Below are positions 61,190-64,000 of a stretch of 64,000 nt of DNA, in pieces (position 1 is the first letter of the stretch; every line of letters begins with the position of its first letter). This DNA comes from Niebla homalea. Lineage: Eukaryota > Ascomycota > Lecanoromycetes > Lecanorales > Ramalinaceae. The notes under the pieces were generated by a model. That model was not told where the DNA came from and searched no databases. It was given only the letters and a program-made list of their open reading frames with translations. Where the stretch lies: positions 806,001 to 870,000 of the forward strand of contig JAHGAU010000013.1 in assembly GCA_019925105.1 (NCBI GenBank), in the 5' to 3' direction. The position numbers and the translations under genes were made by a program.

Positions 61190-63469
61190 TCAGGCCATCG
61201 ACTGCTCGTTCATGCCATATTCTGGATTAGCCGTATTCAGCATAGATCGAGTAAAACCCGTAATCTCAGCTTGACACCAAATTGCTTGATCTCCTGTGCT
61301 CATCCGAATCTCCCGAATCCAGTCATGAACCAGGGGGTGCATCGAGTAGCTTTTGCGCTCTTGATGATAGCTCATGAGCGATACCCGAGTAAGCTGAACC
61401 AGTGCGTCAGACTATCTTCCTCAAGATTTTCTTCACCGTCTCGCAGGACTGCTGGACGCACTGAACAACAACAAAGTTAGTATCCTTTTGTAAACAGCGA
61501 AAAGGAAGATTGATACACCGCAATAGGTCCACATAGTCGTCTGCAAGGGTCATAAAGCCATCGCGTAGTAAAGGAAATATAGGCCTACTTCGATCCGTCA
61601 TTTGGATTGAAGGACGCTCCAAAATCGGGCAATTTTTTGGGTGATCGCTTCGCATGATCTCTTTCAAGGACTTCTCTCTCGTGATTTTCTTGCATTTCAT
61701 GCTCTTTCTGCAAACGGGGACGCCTAACAGCTGCAGTCAGGACGTCGAATCGAACCTCCTCGCTTGAGATGAATGAAAGAATCCTGAGTAGGTCAACGGC
61801 ATCTTGAGCTGCGGTCGTATGGGATTTCTCAAGATCTTGGAAAAGTATCTCGTAACCTGAATAGACTGTCTCGTTTCTTAAGTCGTATCTTGAATGGACC
61901 TTATCGTCATCTGTTCCATGGTGTTGACGGGCCGCTTTGCGAGCTTTGCGGATCCTCGGCAAACTTCTCTCGTAGAACCCAAGATAATTGTCGAGCGAGC
62001 AGTAGCGCTCCAAGACCGCTTTCCCAGCGTGAACGAGTGCTAGGGGTAGCCTGCCCAGTTTCTTTGCAATCCGTCTTGCAGATTCTAGGAACCTAGGTCT
62101 CCATGGCATTACTTCGCAAGCAGCTCTGAGGATGAGCTCATTAGCTGTTTCCTCATCGGGTTCCTGAATTCGTAGAAGCGCTGGCCGAATGTTCCGTGGG
62201 ACCTGAATTAAGTCTCGAACTCAGCAACTCTCAATTTCATGGAAGGACTCGTGAATGGTTTACCTGTGGTCCTGATTACGGGTAGTCATCAGTATGACGC
62301 CTGTCTCTCTCCTCCAGGAAAAAGTTCCTCGAAACCCATTGCAGGATCGTCGGCATTGTCAATGATCAGTAGCCATGAATTATCAAGCTCGGCCAGATAT
62401 GTCTTTGCAGCTACCTCGCTAGGCTCTCTGTCTACGTTGGCGTTATTCGAATATGTGTGCTTTGCGCTCTCTTGAGAGCTGGCGTTGATGTGGAACACAC
62501 CTCAGAAGCTGACGTGTGTTCAGATAGAGGAATACTTGTCTGACTAGACAATTGGACTCACCTTTGCCTGTTGTCCTGTGCGAGTTTGCAACAAAATTCT
62601 GTCTTTCCGGGACCCCCATGAAGTGGGCCTGATTAGCGGTCTGATACTTCTACACTAGCGAGCTATTTTGCACAATCCGGACATCAATAGCCTGCAACCT
62701 AACTAAGCCGTAAGTCACGAAGCGTCTTTGATGACCACGTTGGTCCTTGCGAAGTCCATATCGTCCTTGAGCTCCTTCCAGTGCTTCTCTCTTCCAGTAA
62801 AGACGCTGCTGACAGCGCGAGGAATCTGAAAATACCTATTCAACGGCGCGTCCGAAGCTATGCCAGTAGCAGCCTTGATTTAATTACGAAGGGGCCCTTC
62901 GCCAAAAGGTTCGAGACCGTTTCCTAAAGAGGCCAGTTCGCACTGTAACTTGAATCCAAAGAAACGTCAGTTGAGTCCTGCGAATTGCGAGCGTAGACGA
63001 AATGCTGTGCCGTGAGAAGAGTCTGGAGACTGCTTTGAAAATGGGAAGGCTGCCGTCGAATCTTATCTGTTTCTTCATCTTTCCCTTGCTTTCAGAGCTC
63101 CTTTTTGACACCATCACGCGTTCCTGTGACTTCTGTACCATCCTTCCCAGCAATGTCTTTCACACATGCCTCAAGCGTTTTCATTCTAGATTGGCAGCTT
63201 TTCAACACTGTTGCGACATCATTCCAGACCTTCGTTATTTGAGCGTCATTGGATCTCGAATCACCCTCTGTTTGCTTGCTCTGCGCGTTCCACAGAGCTA
63301 AAACCGTATCATTGACGGTCCGAATGGCATCGACCTCCTTCTTGAAGCCCTTGAGTTCCTGTTCAATCTCGCCTCTCGAAGCGTTCATATTTCTCAAGTA
63401 GCTGCCAACGCGCCAGCAAACCTCTATCAGGCTTACCGTGCCAACCGCGGTCGAAAAAGGGTCAGCCAT
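61190..63469 (-). pseudogene. Decayed NLR-like (STAND P-loop NTPase) gene
   Basis: Read from 63469 downward, segments of one fungal NLR-like protein appear in order. The N-terminal effector-type helical domain is MADPFSTAVGTVSLIEVCWR, then FQSSLQTLL and YARNSQDST. The linker has FTGREKHWKELKDD. A damaged P-loop reads HGGPGKTEF where GxGGxGKT is expected. The Walker B region is WLLIIDNADDP, followed by RFYEFRNPDEE, LGRLPLALVHAGKAV and winged-helix text SMHPLVHDWIRE. The frame is broken repeatedly. A TGA at 63092-63094 interrupts text that continues in frame. A TGA at 62502-62504 sits where Trp of FWGVFHINAS is expected. A 2-base shift follows GGER near 62300, and further shifts lie near 61430. 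Several stops fit C-to-T or G-to-A change. One intron (GTAAAC..TTCAG) still fits near 62200-62270. Such genes mediate self/non-self recognition in fungi; this copy is probably non-functional. Confidence 0.65.
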
Positions 63470-64000
63470 AGCGAATCTGCTAAGACCCCTGATTGCGTGT
63501 ATCCAGTACAGCAGCGAGACCAAAAAGGCAATCAGAAGCCAAATGCACCACCAACATGCACGCTCTAGCCCTCGAGATTCACGGCGCCATCATCAAAACC
63601 CTTGTCTGGCAAGGCAACCAATAAGAGTGAGCTTTGAGATGATGATCCTCTTACCAAGAGGCAGAGCAATAGCTAAGGATCAATCGATGATGAAAAGCCT
63701 TAGGATATATCTCCTTATCCTCTAGCACAATGCCTGAGATAAGTGGCCATAGAAACACGAGGCTCGTGTATATAGCCAAGATCCAATGCGGCTGAGACTC
63801 GTGACGGAACGAACACCTGCAGGGCCCATGCACGACGACGCAACAGCGAGTAATGATTGGTGAGGCATCCATGACGACTAGAACCAGAAGGTGTTGCTGG
63901 ATGCCACACTCAAACTATCTGAAACTTTCGAGTGCATAAGGTACTGTAGTGGCTGCATGTTTCCTGTATCGATTTCGGTCCCCCACGGCAAATGTCCCTG
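63470..64000. other. Window edge, possible small membrane-protein fragment
   Basis: Two hydrophobic minus-strand segments are visible: WILAIYTSLVFLWPLISGIV (in 63872-63651) and WLLIAFLVSLLYWIHAIRG (just upstream of the NLR start). They may belong to a short or broken gene, but I could not join them with a convincing intron, and the window ends here. Confidence 0.25.

Overview
The window looks like nuclear DNA of a filamentous ascomycete (Pezizomycotina). Genes carry short GT..AG introns, mostly about 45-130 bp, and lie on both strands with ordinary spacing. The content is typical of filamentous fungi: a hybrid-kinase phytochrome, a PDR-type ABC transporter, a DUF2011 protein and an NLR-like STAND gene. 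One 7.8 kb block is extremely AT-rich and almost free of CpA/TpG, the footprint of repeat-induced point mutation (RIP). A Dothideomycete-like species is a reasonable guess, but the sequence alone does not prove the class.

Layout. 0.5-2.7 kb: a Dbf4/Dfp1-type regulator of the Cdc7 kinase (minus). 3.2-11.0 kb: the AT-rich block, bounded by near-identical ~44 bp terminal inverted repeats. It is best read as one large RIP-destroyed DNA transposon. One stretch (5.3-5.7 kb) still reads as a DUF6589-like, putatively transposon-encoded protein. A 68 bp foldback abuts its right end. 12.0-16.6 kb: fungal phytochrome (plus). 17.8-20.1 kb: STK32/YANK-type AGC kinase (plus). 21.3-25.6 kb: two low-complexity proteins of unknown function (plus). 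26.3-28.3 kb: probable TORC1 subunit TCO89 (minus). 29.0-32.4 kb: sulfite reductase flavoprotein MET10 (minus), divergent from FMP52 (32.9-33.6 kb, plus). 34.0-35.1 kb: a secreted unknown. 36.6-38.1 kb: a FAD-dependent monooxygenase (minus). 39.2-40.7 kb: a saccharopine dehydrogenase (LYS1) homologue that appears broken by a 1-base frameshift. 41.1-45.9 kb: PDR/ABCG transporter (minus). 47.2-49.0 kb: MFS sugar transporter (minus). 50.5-53.0 kb: a DUF2011 protein and a Cys-rich single-span membrane protein (plus). 54.0-58.0 kb: mitochondrial oxoglutarate-type carrier and a plasma-membrane amino-acid permease (plus). 58.9-60.4 kb: NSE2/MMS21 SUMO ligase (minus). 61.2-63.5 kb: a decayed NLR-like gene (minus).

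The genes are mostly unrelated housekeeping, signalling and transport functions, and I see no convincing metabolic cluster. The main points of interest are the TIR-bounded RIP island and its unusual putative transposase, the foldback next to it, two decaying genes (LYS1 and the NLR), and a tandem duplication over the 3' end of the ABC transporter gene. No rRNA, tRNA or CRISPR array was recognised. All exon boundaries were derived by eye from splice signals and protein-family continuity.
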